Below are positions 11,923 through 24,475 of a stretch of DNA of 64,000 bases, piece after piece (positions within the stretch are counted from its first letter, which is position 1; every line of letters starts with the position of its first letter). The notes under the pieces are model-generated. The model saw nothing but the letters and a program-made list of their open reading frames with translations. It ran no database searches and was not told the DNA's origin. The stretch comes from Rhynchospora pubera (Eukaryota > Streptophyta > Magnoliopsida > Poales > Cyperaceae), in contig CM051461.1 of the NCBI GenBank assembly GCA_028095005.1, positions 169,081,144-169,145,143 on the forward strand, given 5' to 3'. The translations under genes were made by a program, and so were the position numbers.

Positions 11923-12886
11923 TAGAGAGGAGAGGAGGGTTCTGTTTTCTTCTATTAAATGGTCTTAAACCCTGATTTGTTAGAGTGAGATTGGGTTTAT
12001 TTAGTAGGATTTTTCAGTATTAACTTGTGAGAGGGATGGTGGTGCCTTGTAGTCTTTTAGAGGACAAGTGTCAGTAGGAAGGAGTTCCAAGTTTCCAACA
12101 CAGTAATACTATACAAATATACAATAACAGGGGGGAGAGGAGAAAGAGAAATAAAGGACATAACATAAGCGTGCCTCCGGACATTTTTTATAAGAACCCT
12201 TAGAATTTCAAAATTGGGCAGGAACTAAAAAGTGAACTGATTATTACGTTTTAAAATCATTTAGTGGAGAATGTGAAAATTATCTAAACTGACCAACTTA
12301 AAAATCTGAGTTAAGTCTAATAACTCCTATGTAACTTTATAAAAGAAAAAAAAGTTATATGCTAGTATCTCCCTATTTTGTCCACCAATTTTTCTTGTAT
12401 TATTTCAATTTTATTTATATTTTGTTAGTGTAAATTCGTATTCACTGATTCACATATAGGCAACAATCCTCATCAAAAACGTGTGCTAACAATATATTGG
12501 AACACATAAAACTGATGTCTCGACTAGCTCAAGATTTTTTTAAATTTAATTTTAAATGATAGGGCCTGTCTAAAGCTACACAGTTCTATTAGATTAAGTT
12601 TCATTGTTAACCTTACAATATACAAGTTAAGACATTTTCCCGATGTGTTAATTTAGAATAATTTATTATTTGTCTTTTTGAATAAATTTGAAACATTATA
12701 TATTTCTAAAAAAAAGCATCACGTCCAGCAGGTACCAACTAACTCGTTTTTTAAGACAATTGTCCTCATAAGACAGTATTTCTTAAAAAAAATGACACGG
12801 CTAATCTCAAGAAAGAAAGTTTTAATGGATAAGTTTCCGTTGCTGAGTGGAGTTGGTTTGGATTCCAGCTATATAGTATTACCTGG
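11923..12886. other. SUVH-A upstream spacer
   Basis: This holds the 5' flank of SUVH-A (minus strand promoter side). I see no gene and no convincing TATA box. The DNA is AT-rich and otherwise featureless up to the MULE at 12887. Confidence 0.5.
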
Positions 12887-13733
12887 GGGAGTTGCTTTTT
12901 ACACGGTCAAAATTTACAATACACGGTAAAAAATTGCAAATGACAAAAATACCCTTGTATTATATTTTGTCTTCTGATTGAACCATCGACAGTGTATCTC
13001 GAACACCACAAAATTTACCGCAATTTCTCATGGAAGTTGACATCAAACTCTCCTAACTAAAAAATTAATCAAGCAAATCTCAAAGTTAGAATGGATAGAT
13101 AGATAGGAAAAAAGAAATAGACTCAATTTCTCAAGAAGCACCGTAAAAAAATGAAAAAAGTGTCTGACCTCGTTGCTCTGGCTATATAAGTGCAGAGGTG
13201 GATCGCTCGTGAACAGTCAAGTAAGAATACTAATGAATAGTGGAGTTCAACCTACTCAACAACCTGTAGTGGAACAACTGTAGATCGTTCAGCTGGGCAT
13301 GTTAGTTGTCCTTTTGGGTTGAATGAATAGGAGGAAAGGGCTAATGTTGCGAGTGGCATCCTTCTAACAAGAAACGAAACTTAAACCCAAGAAAAGCACT
13401 AAGAGCTAGTTAATGGTATCGGGTCTCCTTTATCAGATATGAACAAGTGCTTGCTTAATAGGACCGGTTGAGAAGGCCAAATTGACTCCATTGGTGAACC
13501 CCCATACCCCATAACCTGCTACCAAAGTCAATATGGAGGTAGTGTCCCCATGCTTCGCTTGATGGGTTCAGAAGGCTAAGACGAATAGGAAGGGATGTGG
13601 CTTAGCCTCGAAGGCAAGGCAAGCAGTATGCAGAGATTGGAGACGGAAGTTTCTAGGATAGGTAAGGATTTTTTTGTCATTTGTAATTTTTCACCGTGTA
13701 TTGCAAATTTTGACCGTGTAAAAAGCAACTCCC
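12887..13733. mobile_element. Non-autonomous Mutator-like element (847 bp) with foreign-looking interior
   Basis: Terminal inverted repeats of about 65 bp begin GGGAGTTGCTTTTTACACGG and match at the right end with few differences. ATTACCTGG is duplicated exactly at both sides (12878-12886 and 13734-13742); a 9-bp duplication is the Mutator signature. There is no transposase. The middle part (about 13150-13660) is visibly richer in G and C than the flanks and lacks the A/T runs seen elsewhere, so it looks captured. I see no long reading frame in it. Confidence 0.88.
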
Positions 13734-13742
13734 ATTACCTGG

Positions 13743-16483
13743 AGTCCTAGACTAAATCTTTTTAATAAGAAAAAAATTATTAATTTTAATGAATTTGAAA
13801 ATTATATAATTCTATTTATATAAAAGTTCGTAGGAGAGGCACTGTTCATCTATAGTAAGTAACAATGTTTTTTTCTAGATTTTTTATGGCGTTCGTTGTT
13901 TAAAACTTTGCTTAGTGAACGAGTTATATGCATCAGATTTCTATGGGTTGTTTGGATCACATGGGAATAGGATAAATTTTCTATTCCTAGCATAAATTTA
14001 TTATAAACAATTCAAATTCTTCACAAAATTACACACTTTCCAATACTTTATGGCTAGGAATAGAAAATTCCTCCTATTCATGTTTTCAGTCATGTGTTGT
14101 TCATTTCCTATATGCGCATTTTAGATTTGTAATTTCTTATTTATTTTTTTTCATTCTTGTCATAAAAAAATTATAGAAAGTAGTATAATATTTTCTTTCG
14201 CTTCGCTTTCTCCCACACATAGAGGTTATGAAAAATACTCTTTTTTTTGTTAGTAAAATTGTGTGGAATTGTTCTAAGCAGACCGCTTGTTGGGCAAGTG
14301 AACCACTGCCACTAAATGACCTAACGAGTCACTAGCAGGACTAATGAACCGCTGGGATCAATATCTAAACAAACCTTTATGTTTAGATCGACTCGTATAT
14401 ATATCCCTATAATTGTAACCGCCCTTAGGTTCTTTAGATCTATGATTTTAGTCTGTTCCAACTTAGAAAGGAGGAGGAAGCCAACCGAGTTTTTGGAGCA
14501 ATCGGTTTGCACAAGTACGAATAGACGTAAGGAACATCTTATGCAGAACATATGTCACATGTTGGAATTATGTTTTGTCTTAAACCTGAAGGCGAGGTTG
14601 TAAATAACGCTATAATACATTGCAGATAAAACATTTCTCGAATTTTTTAGGGTGATTTAGATTCATGCCGCCGATAAAATTGAAAATTAGGTTATACCAT
14701 CAATAAATGATAAATTATTTTTATGTCATCATTAAATGATAAAATTAAATTTATGTTATTGGTTAATTAATATGATCATTCAGCCATTATAAAAACTTTA
14801 AAATTAAGAATATGCCATTGTAAAATATTGAAATTATAAATATGCCATTGCAAAAGCAATAATTGATTTTATGCCATTATAAAACAATTAAAATCGGTAT
14901 ATATTATGCCACTACAAAATTACAAATGCTGATTATGTGCTATTTGAATCTGAATAAAAGAAATAAAATTAGTGTTATGCCAATAAAAAAATTACAAATA
15001 TTGATTACGTGCCATTATAATCTTTAATATTCTCAAAATCTATTAATATTGATGTACTTGCTAATCTGAGTATTACGATTAGTCCCAAATAAAGGTATTA
15101 GAAAAATTATTCACGTTAGTCCCAAATAATTTAATGAGTGGGACATTTGAATACGATTATATTCGCAACAAAATTAAACAATTGCTATTTATCCTTCACG
15201 TTAGTCCAAATAATTATATTCGTAACAAAGGATCAAGGAATAGGTTATTTGAATATTCGTGAAAAAAAATTAAATGAAATATAATCTGTTTATTCATAAT
15301 ATCTGATTGCTTTAAAAAGTAGAATATTATGATCTGTTTTTTTGCAACATCTGATATTATTCGCAAATCGCAATATTGAGAGGACAAATTACCTGTCTGT
15401 ATTCCTCTGTTCATACATTTATTTCCAATTATTCCTACATTAAAAAATTTCGGAACATTTCTTGGATTGACTGGAACAATCATCATAGAGCAAAATCATA
15501 ATCCTGCTGCTGGCATACTAGAAATAATCTCTTATTCATCAATACACTTTTGAGATAGATTTATCAAGAATAATCCAAAATGATAACTCTTTATAAAACA
15601 AAATAAACAAGAAATGTTAAATTACATCAGGTATACCAAGTATATTCTAACTTTCCAATGCCAAGGATCTAGCATTTAACTCTCTCCTAATAAACAAAAC
15701 AAAACAATCTAAATTGCATTACATTTACAGGATCAATCCATGCAGTCTGTCCCAGACTTGATACCTTTATCCGATCTAAAAGGAAGAACATGTCATTTAG
15801 CCAAATAAAAAGAAGGTACATAAACCAAGAGGTCATAGAAAGATTATGGAAATACTATAAGATAACCTAATAAGATTATAAGAGTATCCATATATCCAAC
15901 TAGAAGCATACCATATTTAGTATTCAAGTATAACAAACTGTCAATCACAGTGCATGAACTCAAAAGAATATGGTTTACTGCGACAAGTATGAATTAAACA
16001 CTGCAGCTTCTACAGAATCAAATATCCAACATTTACAAGAAATAACAAACAGAAGAGCACCGATATACAACTTTTTTTAATTACACAACTTAACTAGGCA
16101 ATTACGCATTCATAAAATCTAATAATAAGAGTTGTATGCTGAACTCTGGAAAATTGACCGATTAAATTTTCTTGAATAGGGCACTAAATGGAAACAGCAT
16201 ATCTCATGTATAGAACAGCTTTATGTATCACTTTCCCATATAGAAATAGCATAGTCTCATGAATAAGTGGATCCACTTCAAGTGCTGCTCATATTGGTTG
16301 TCTTCTGGTAAAATATGTATCAAATAATAAATATTGTCTTTTTCCAGGTAGTCTATGAGCTGTTTTGTGATCTACATTAGAATAATATCGGTACAGGAAA
16401 GAAAAGAGTGATTATAAAGCATACCTTCCAAAAGAGTTCATTGAAAAGCTTCACTACTTCTGCTATTGGACCCTCCACTTTAA
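13743..16483. other. Spacer between the two SUVH genes
   Basis: No gene seen. It contains the MITE at 13944-14105 and, at about 14640-15010, several degenerate units of 'atgccatt(a/g)taaaa', an old short-period repeat. The last 100 bases before SUVH-B's stop codon are probably its 3' untranslated region. Confidence 0.5.
13944..14105. mobile_element. Small fold-back MITE
   Basis: Arms ggaataggataaattttcta and its complement face each other around 'aaacaattcaaattcttcac', the same core as in the fold-back at 61999-62149. Outer bases read GGGTTGTTTGGATC. A target duplication is not evident. Confidence 0.6.
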
Positions 16484-19400
16484 TTAACTCATCACCCCAT
16501 AATCAAGGCTAAGCTCCCTCAAAGGTGGAATATTCTCCATTGCAAAAATCATCATTCTAGGATATTTAACATCATCATGAGCATGAAGAACAAATTGCAC
16601 AAACACATTCGGGCTACTACTATGGCTTATGTAACACGCAACATTCCTCCTCCTAGAAACATCAAGAAGGTATGCCGGTTTGTGCTGGAGCAGTGGGTCC
16701 TTCTTGGGCTCTGCATCTGGGAACACTTCCGATACATCCCCCCATTCGCTCCACCTCTGAAAGAAGCTCTGTGGGTCAATCAGGACCTGATTCTGATTCT
16801 GATCCCCACCTGCACCCACCTCCTCCCTTAAAACCACATCCCCACTAAACTCACATATAAAACTTCCAGCTTGGATTATATCCAAAGATCTCACTCCCCA
16901 TATATTGTCCTTTGACCGAAACACCTCCAACTGCAGTTTCATTCCCCTTTGGGTCACACGATTAGGGCAGCTGGTGGGGCAAGAACAAGTGTCTCCACAC
17001 TCGTACACAATTGGTCGTCCCCGAAGTAAAATACCGGTTGAATCATAAGCTGGCTCAAAGTTGTTTTTCCCCACGCATTCACAGCCGACTTGGCACTGTT
17101 CCTCACACCTGCATGCCTTTAATGCCTTTATGACTGGCGGAAGGGGGTAATCTGGGGTTTTAACGTACTCAAATTCCAATGGGTATTCCTCCTTATCAAT
17201 GTCATTGAAGAATGGTACCGGAACAGTTTCAATACCTCCTGAAATGTCGGCACAGATATACCCAGCTGGTATTGTCTGCTCAGCCAACTTGGCTTTTATC
17301 TCTCTGGCGAGACGTACCGACAAGGTACCAGATTCCTCCTGGCCTTTGATCCTTAAGAGCTTAAAAAGGTACACAAGGCAGCCAGACTTGCCACGGTTGT
17401 GTTGGCATTCAACAACCCGGTACAAACCATCATACACATAAATGCGGAATAAGGGATACCGCTGTAAGGTGACACCTCGCACAACACGAACTTCGACACC
17501 ATAGTTCATACTTCTTTCTAGTGCAAGGTTGCCTCGTTCAAGGCTCTGGTCTGACGACACATGGGGTTGGTTCTTGACACGACCCCCACTACCAGTGTAC
17601 ATGATGATGTCATCACCAAGCTGCCACAAACCAAGTTATGTTATTGACTTATTCGTGTTCTTGTAGAAAGGTCATTACTGAGTGTCATTTAGAAATCTTG
17701 AACCAGCATATAGAAAAATGCATTCATGCAGTCAAATTTGCACTCCAAATTCTCAATATGGTTAGGGGATTATAGATACTGGTAACTTGGTAAGTGCCAT
17801 GGGTTCTAACTGCAAAAGTTCAAGCTTGTAGGGTCTGGATATTCTTCCTTTTTTTTTTTTTATTCCCTAGCATGGATAGTTTGTTATTAATAATTGTTAT
17901 TTGTTTCTGATTCTTTTATTAGTTTGACTTCTTGTATGATATTATCAACCTTTCCTTATTTATTAATCTCATTTTCATAGCCACTACCAATTTCACAAGA
18001 TGTTTCAACTGTGTGTGTGCATGCACATGAGAGAGACAGCGAGAGAGAGAGAGAGACGTCCCTATTGAAAATATTTGCATTTTGGCAGAAGTGCAAATGG
18101 TCAAAATCACACTTTCTAATGCTGGAATGGTCAATCCAAGGCAACTGATGGGACCTCCGTATTGAAATCTAAGGGCACAGAATTTACAACTATTTCTTTT
18201 AACTATATGCATTTCAATTGGAGTCATTTATCAAAAATCTGGTAAATTTAGTTAAAAATTCCTGAAATTTTTTGAATTAGGATTTTTAAATGAAGAACAC
18301 ATGGGTGCCCTGAATCAATAGTTGGCATCGCAAAGAATGATTGCGTATGTACATATATATGTATCCATCTAGCACAACTGAGCATATTGTCGGTTGTGCG
18401 TGTAGCTGTCTTTTTATTCAGTATCAACAAATTATTATGATTTTATTTCTAAAGTGGCCTTAAAACTATAGTTTGATGTGATTTGCTTTCTTTGTATGTG
18501 TTGGTTATAAAGCATTCATTAGTGTACTTTGATTTTGAGAAATGAAAATGAAATATTTTAAAAAAAGAAATTAAGTTTTGTTCGTGAAATAAGAAACCAA
18601 TAAATCAAGAACTGGTGCCAAACAAACCCATTCTAATCAAATTTTATAGGTTTTCGGTAAAAATGTTGATGAAAAGGTCATGGAATTAAGTTGAAGCAAG
18701 TAAACTCAGCCATTAATTCAGCAAAGGAGTTTTTTTTTTTCCATTGAACTTTGACATTATTGGCTACCAGTCAAAATGTCTGCTTTTCTCACTATAGGAA
18801 AGTAAAATTAAGTCATCCCGTAGAGATGATATGCTGATGGCATAAATAACTGCAGTTAAACTCAATAGAAATAAATTTTTTTTGCAAATACAACAAAAAT
18901 AGAATTCCATTAGTGATACAAATCCCATAAACCAATGAAAATGGTCAAAAAGGAAGCTCAAGTTATCTGACAATAAACTTAGAGATTTAATAACATTTAA
19001 ACCCAGAGAGTTAGTAACCTATAAAGAATTGAGATAACTAACGACATGCAGATACAACTGAAAAAAGCAAGTGTCCATACAGTTCACTATTAGCTTTACG
19101 AATCACCTTGATGCTTACACACAGTTCAACTTTCAAATAAATCAATCAATCAAACAATTTTTATGAAAAGCAAACACTTTAAGCAGAATCTCTTACAACC
19201 TTTCCAGCTATGACAGACATCTCCAGCCCTGGATTACCATTGGAAGTTCAAGACAAGGACAATGACAACATTGTATAAAAACTCCAAGCGCTCATTGATT
19301 CAGGAGGTAAGAAAAAGAAGCTGTTGGGAGTCTTGGGACAATTATATCCATAATAAAAGGGGAAAAGTGAGAACCTATTCCCTTCTCAATCATTTCGTAA

Positions 19401-20423
19401 TATTAACCTTACTATAGTTCAAAACTATGAGAAGACAATCAGAAACTGCCTACTTACTATTAATTTTAAAAGAAATTATTTTAGAATTCCTATAATATTC
19501 GTCACTTCTTAGTCTTCTGACCTCCATGAAAATAGGAGAGAAAATTCATATATTATATACATCCTCTTCTTTATATTGAGATAACAAGAGAGCGAGAGAC
19601 AGAGAGCAACCAACAACTCTAACTAATCTTCATATTACTCTACATTTTTAAATTTCAAATGGAACGTAAAAGAAAGATAAATTACCTCGAGATCATCCTG
19701 GTATCCTCCTGAGGCGACAATGCTGGTAGCAATCGGCTCTCCTTCAGGTACCATATTTGCAGGCGCAAATCCAATCCCACCTTGGATTTGATTATGCACC
19801 CCAAGAACCATCAACTCAGCCCGGTAGAAGAAAACATCTCCAATATTGACTCCCGGCACGGCGCCCACAATGCGCTGGCTCGGGTCGTTGTATACATAAA
19901 ACCCCGCCTTTCGCATCTGCAGCGAGGCCTTGAGATCAGCACGGTTTCGCGGTTTAACTCCCAACAAGTTCACGCAAACCGGGTTTGGGTTAATCAAATT
20001 TTGCAAAACATAAAAGCACCTCAGTGAGTCATAGGTAATGCGGACCTGTCTGATCTTTACTCGATTCTGGATTTGATCAGCAGGGCTCAGGTTGCTCACG
20101 CGAACCAACCCATTGCCTCTGGCCTTCTTCTTCTTGGGCTCGGACGGGTCCACTAAAGCAAGGGCATTTTGGTCTTTTCCGCCTGGACTCACGACGGAGG
20201 AGTAGAGCTTAGCTAGGCGGAGGTACTCAGAGATGATTGGATCCACGATTTCGTCAGAGGAAGAGTTGCATTTGTGAGGTACAAGAAGGAGACGTGGATC
20301 AGCATTCTGAATAGGGGTTGGGATTTGGGAGAGGTCGGAAATGGGGTCGGGAGGTTCGGGCTTGGGAGTGAGAAGGTGGAGAGGTGGGCAGGAGGAGGAA
20401 GGCGGCGGAGTCGAGTGCGCCAT
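16484..20423 (-). CDS. SUVH2/SUVH9-class SRA-SET protein (SUVH-B), two coding exons
   Basis: This is the paralogue of SUVH-A and likely acts in the same step, reading methylated DNA for RNA polymerase V recruitment in the nucleus. Coding exons are 20423-19686 and 17620-16484; the junction is GAG|GTAATT ... GGCAG|CTT in phase 0, at exactly the same codon of the SRA domain as in SUVH-A. The protein has 624 residues: a Pro/Ser-rich start, the conserved SUVH2/9 N-terminal block (ITYDSLRCFY), SRA about 184-338 (GGYQDD, MYTGSGG, YVYDGLYRV), pre-SET 416-464 with nine cysteines, and SET ending at LSLDYGVMS. The core reads CYISHSSSPN (575-584) in place of the catalytic NHSC. There is no post-SET. Both exons are open throughout, so the gene looks functional. 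The 2.06-kb intron carries a GT/GA microsatellite near 18012. Confidence 0.93.
18012..18060. repeat. GT/GA-rich microsatellite in the SUVH-B intron
   Basis: A 'tgtgtgtgtg' run followed by interrupted GA repeats. The composition resembles the microsatellite at 3531. Confidence 0.8.
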
Positions 20424-22003
20424 TACAGTGAGCTCTTTTTTTTATCTGTGACTGTGGGAGAGAGAAAGGCCGCAGTGTGTGTGTGAGTGAGTTTGTGAGG
20501 TTTTAGGAAGGTTTTGTCCGGCGGGTGGCTCAATGGAAATTTATCTCCTGTTATTATGTCACGAAAGAATGTAACTATTCAAAACATGCTGTTCGTCCGA
20601 TCTAAAATGGATGGACTGTAATTGGTGCTTTATTACAGGTTATAATAGTGGAAATGGGACAATGGGTCATACTGTTGACTCATACATTGTTCGTGTCAAA
20701 TGCGGTAATAAAGAGCAAATCGTAAATCTTTTGAATATTTATTTGGTTCGACCGTTTGGGTTTATTCGAGTTTGGTCGTCAGTCGTCACTCATCAGTCAT
20801 CAGCGCTAGCTCATAGCTGTCCGCCAATTCCGACTCTTGTATGAATCTTTGGTTCTTTCGACGGGCCGGCGGGGCCCATATTTCTGTCCATGGACGACAT
20901 CTTCTGCCGCGCGCGGCTGGCAGCACTTTTCATCCCGATCGTCTGATTTAATCTGAACGGTCCCTAAAAAATACCGGATTGATAGACTCAGAAAAAACTA
21001 AACTGTTCAGATCAGATTGGACGGCTCGTATGAAAAGTGCGGCTGTGCCACGCGGCAGAGGATACGAATCCCAAAACGGCCGCCTCTTTGCTAAGCATTT
21101 TCCTTTTTAATTTTTTTCTTTTTTCAATAAATATGACGGTCAAAGTTATCTAATTTCTCTTTTTTCATAAGAATTTACAGATTTCAAATTCTGGAAATTA
21201 TGTTAATGCTTCTTTTATTACCACTCGAAAAGTATTTTTTTTCGATTGTTATGTGGCCGAGAGTCCTAGAGGATTCGAATTCACAACTAATGAATTCGGT
21301 CCGAAGACTATGAATTTCAGTTCGAAATGGATCCGAAAATTTTTTTGAATCTTGAAGACATTTTCTTTCTTTTTGTTGATTTAGTAAAAATATGAAAAAG
21401 AATTAAAAGGAACGTCTGTATTTTTATAATACCGCTCTCTTTCTAGTTTCATCTTTTTTCTCCATCAATGTACTAAATACCATTAGAAATGAAAAAGAAA
21501 GATGTGCGTATGTCGTGAATGTAAGTACACGTTATACTGAACTAAGTAAAAATTGTGTGTTTTTTTCTATGTGATTGTTCTTCTTTACGTCCTCTTTTAC
21601 AAGACACAGTATTAAGGCTGTATACGAGCCGAGTTCGAGCGAATTGAGCATAACTCGAACTCGTTACAACTCGAGTCAACTCGTGACTCGTTCGGGAGGC
21701 AGTTCCGAGCTAACTCGAACTCGTCAATTTGTAACTCAAGTCAACTCGTGAATATACTGAATAGATGCAATAATTATTTATGAGTATTACAATAATATAA
21801 AAAATAAAATTTATCATCAATTTTATTCTTTTCCATTAATTTGAAGCAAAATATGTCTTGAAACTCAATATTAATAAAACTCAATTTTATTATGTTAGCT
21901 TAACGATACGATAAACGGCTCAACATTTTAGTTCGTTAGTAAAACGATAACGTAAACTATTTTAACTCATTCCGTGCCATTTATCAATGTTAGACATGTC
22001 TAG
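20424..22003. other. SUVH-B upstream region
   Basis: This includes the SUVH-B promoter side (GT-rich 'gtgtgtgtgagtgagt' at about 20475 may lie in the leader). There is no gene. It contains a MITE at 20899-21063 and, from about 21610 to 21990, the degraded 'gaactcg/actcgaa' repeat that also occurs at 4400-4870. Confidence 0.5.
20899..21063. mobile_element. Small GC-tipped inverted-repeat element
   Basis: The left end ATCTTCTGCCGCGCGCGGCT pairs imperfectly with the right end, whose complement is ATCCTCTGCCGCGTGGCACA. 'gcacttttcat' and 'gatctgaac'-like stretches are shared by both arms. No target duplication is seen. Confidence 0.6.
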
Positions 22004-22012
22004 TTAGACTGG

Positions 22013-24466
22013 CATCCGCATCCTCGACAGTCGTTTAAAAGGACTGTGCCTAGCAGTCCTTTTACGCTGACCGTCCGATCTGGATCCAAGGGTTCACGAG
22101 AGACTTAGCCGAAAAATTGCTGTCGAGGCTTGCCCTCCCTGCCCGATTCCCCTCAAATCCCTTCCTCCACTCTCAAGCTCTCTCACTATGCACTCTGCCG
22201 CTTCCCTCAACAAAAAAAACGAAGAGACCTCTCTCACTCGTCCCCTCAGCTCGTTCCCGTCCGGCAGCGGCTGCGCCACCACCCCCTCCGTTGCCTCCTC
22301 CGGTGGCACGCCGTGTGACGACGGATTCGACGATGTTTTCTATCCCAGCCGTCATGAGGGGTTATCTGAGAATAGTCAAACTTTAACCCTCGCTAAAGAT
22401 CCGTTCGTTTTCGGGCCAGAGTCTCGTGAGGAGAAGAAGGTAGATGAAGAAACGAAGCTTGAACAGGCTTATTAACATCTATTCATGGCACATTGCAGGT
22501 CTTATTTGTAAATTTGAGGAAAAAGTGAATTTGAAAATCAGATGAAATATTAGTTTTCTTTCTCAACTCCAGGACCTTTAATTGACAATAACATTACTGT
22601 GGTAGTTGGTGACTGAAGCATTTCTCCATGAATGATCTTTAATCATAAATAGGTTTCTTTTAGAAGTTTCAAAGATATTTGAACTAAACACATGCGGACT
22701 CTTGATTTTTTTTTTTTGGTTGATTTTGGCTTTTTGGATGTAATAATAATGATAAAAGTCTACTGGTCAATTGTTGGTCCTGTCGTTGAGAAACTCTGGG
22801 CACAAAATAACAAAAATCTGAAAAGGAGAAGTTGGTACTCAGAGGAGAAGTTGTTTCATGTTTCAATTAATAGCATAATCGGTTGGTACTCAGAGGAGAA
22901 GTTGTTTCTTTTTTAATGGATTTTAGCACCTTGTACCAGTTTGGCTTTTTTACTGTTAGTAGGCACTTGGCACTTGTTAGTAACTCTCAAGTTTCAGCTC
23001 TTAATGCATGAAGCGAGATAAAAAAAGGATGCTCTGAAAAGGAATATTTCATTAGTATGCTGAAATTATTAGTACGTCAGTAAGAACGAAGGCATTTATG
23101 CAAATACAATGTCACGATTGCAAAATTTATGTATAGTTAACTGTACTATGCTTTCGTTGTCAACTGTTTCAATCTTCCTGGCTTACCATTTTGGTTCCAC
23201 GCATATCAGTTGGTGGTGCATGTATATGCCATTGGGTCTTACATTTCCTTCAACTGGTACCGGTGGTACATGGTACCAATTACAATTTTTTTATTAAAAA
23301 AAGAAACCTTTTATTACGGTTACCTGTTTCATTATAGAAACTAAGTTCATACAAACCAGAAAGTAGAAATGAAAAGATTCCCTCATTCTCACTTTGTTCA
23401 AAACTAGAACATACGCTGACCCTTCCCTATCAATCTACAAATTAATCTACTGAAATTGAAAATGACAGATAAACCCAGTACAAAGTTCATATCTTATATT
23501 TAGAAAAATGTTAAGTTCAAATTCAGAGTTTAACAAAGCCCTGAAAGCTCTTCTTCACGTTTTTCTCTTCCTAGTTTTGTGTGATGCTAATCAACCTTGT
23601 CCTTCCAGCATTGCTCCCCTTAGTGAGATATCACCTTCATTGTCTCCTCCTCCTGCTTCGTTAATTCCCATAATTGATGACTCACACTCCTCCATTGATG
23701 CTTCCTTGTTATTATTTGATCATGGAATCAAATCAATTTCATTTCATTTTCCTCAATTTAGCAATTCTTGAGTTTACAAGCCATATGCAATTGAGCCATC
23801 TCCATCTCGAATCCACTGGAGAGCACAGAGTTGGACTTATCTATTGGCATTGGGATTCCTTTCTCTTGCAATTGAATGCCCCGACATGATGGTATGGTGG
23901 AGAGATGAACTAAGGTGTGCAAGCGGCATCTGGCTTCAATTCACTTCCCCTCCTTCACTGTGTCGCTGTACCAACCAACTGGTCTTTCCACGGGTCTAGG
24001 TCAACGCAACCGAAACCAAGAATATAATTGTACTCTCCTCTCCCTCACGAAATTACAGAGCCCATCCCCATGTCTTACGATGGCTGGAACTACTGTAAAC
24101 CCACCGGAAAAGCTTGGCTTGTAAATAAAATTAACGGAGGGGCCTTAATGGAAAATCACATGCGTCCGTCCTATAGGTTGTTAGATATCCGTTGCATGAA
24201 CGGATGATAGCTTCGTATCTCAGCAGTCGTGCAAGAGAGGGGAGATCGGCCAGAATAGAAATGGAAAGAGACGAAGAGTCTCGAAATAGAAATGAATTTA
24301 ATTTTTTTTTAATGTTTTTTTTAGTGATACGGGCAGATCGGGCAGGGTCGATTTCACAGATTTTTGCTTTATTTTCGTCTGCGACCTTCGATCTCCATCG
24401 GATGGTCCAAATAAAAGGACTGCTCGGAGCAGTTCTTTTATTCGGCTGTCGAGGATGCTGGTTGGG
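22013..24466. mobile_element. Mutator-like element of 2.45 kb with internal reading frames (Pack-MULE candidate)
   Basis: Both ends carry inverted copies of a segment of about 70 bp or more (GCATCCTCGACAG, then AGCAGTCCTTTTA, then GACCrTCCGAT), with weaker similarity further in up to CTGCCCGAT. TTAGACTGG flanks both ends (22004-22012 and 24467-24475), a 9-bp target duplication. The outermost few bases of the two ends do not match well, so the exact borders may be off by some bases. No transposase is visible. The interior contains reading frames at 22188-22475 and 23508-23771, so it may carry captured gene pieces. Confidence 0.7.
22188..22475 (+). CDS. Hypothetical 95-residue reading frame inside the MULE
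   Basis: I do not recognise this protein. It starts MHSAASLNKK, then has a Ser/Pro-rich stretch and an acidic, ordered-looking second half (DDGFDDVFYPSRHEG, then LAKDPFVFGPESREEK) before ending KLEQAY. Codon use and composition resemble coding DNA more than the flanking repeats do. It sits just inside the left inverted repeat of the Mutator-like element, the usual place of captured exons in Pack-MULEs. It could equally be the first exon of a larger, now lost gene. No splice partner was found. Confidence 0.35.
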   Translation: MHSAASLNKKNEETSLTRPLSSFPSGSGCATTPSVASSGGTPCDDGFDDVFYPSRHEGLSENSQTLTLAKDPFVFGPESREEKKVDEETKLEQAY

Positions 24467-24475
24467 TTAGACTGG

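Noticed and set aside
8148..17620. Active histone H3K9 methyltransferases
   Set aside because: The SET cores read CYISHS instead of the catalytic NHSC and lack post-SET cysteines, matching the inactive SUVH2/9 class.
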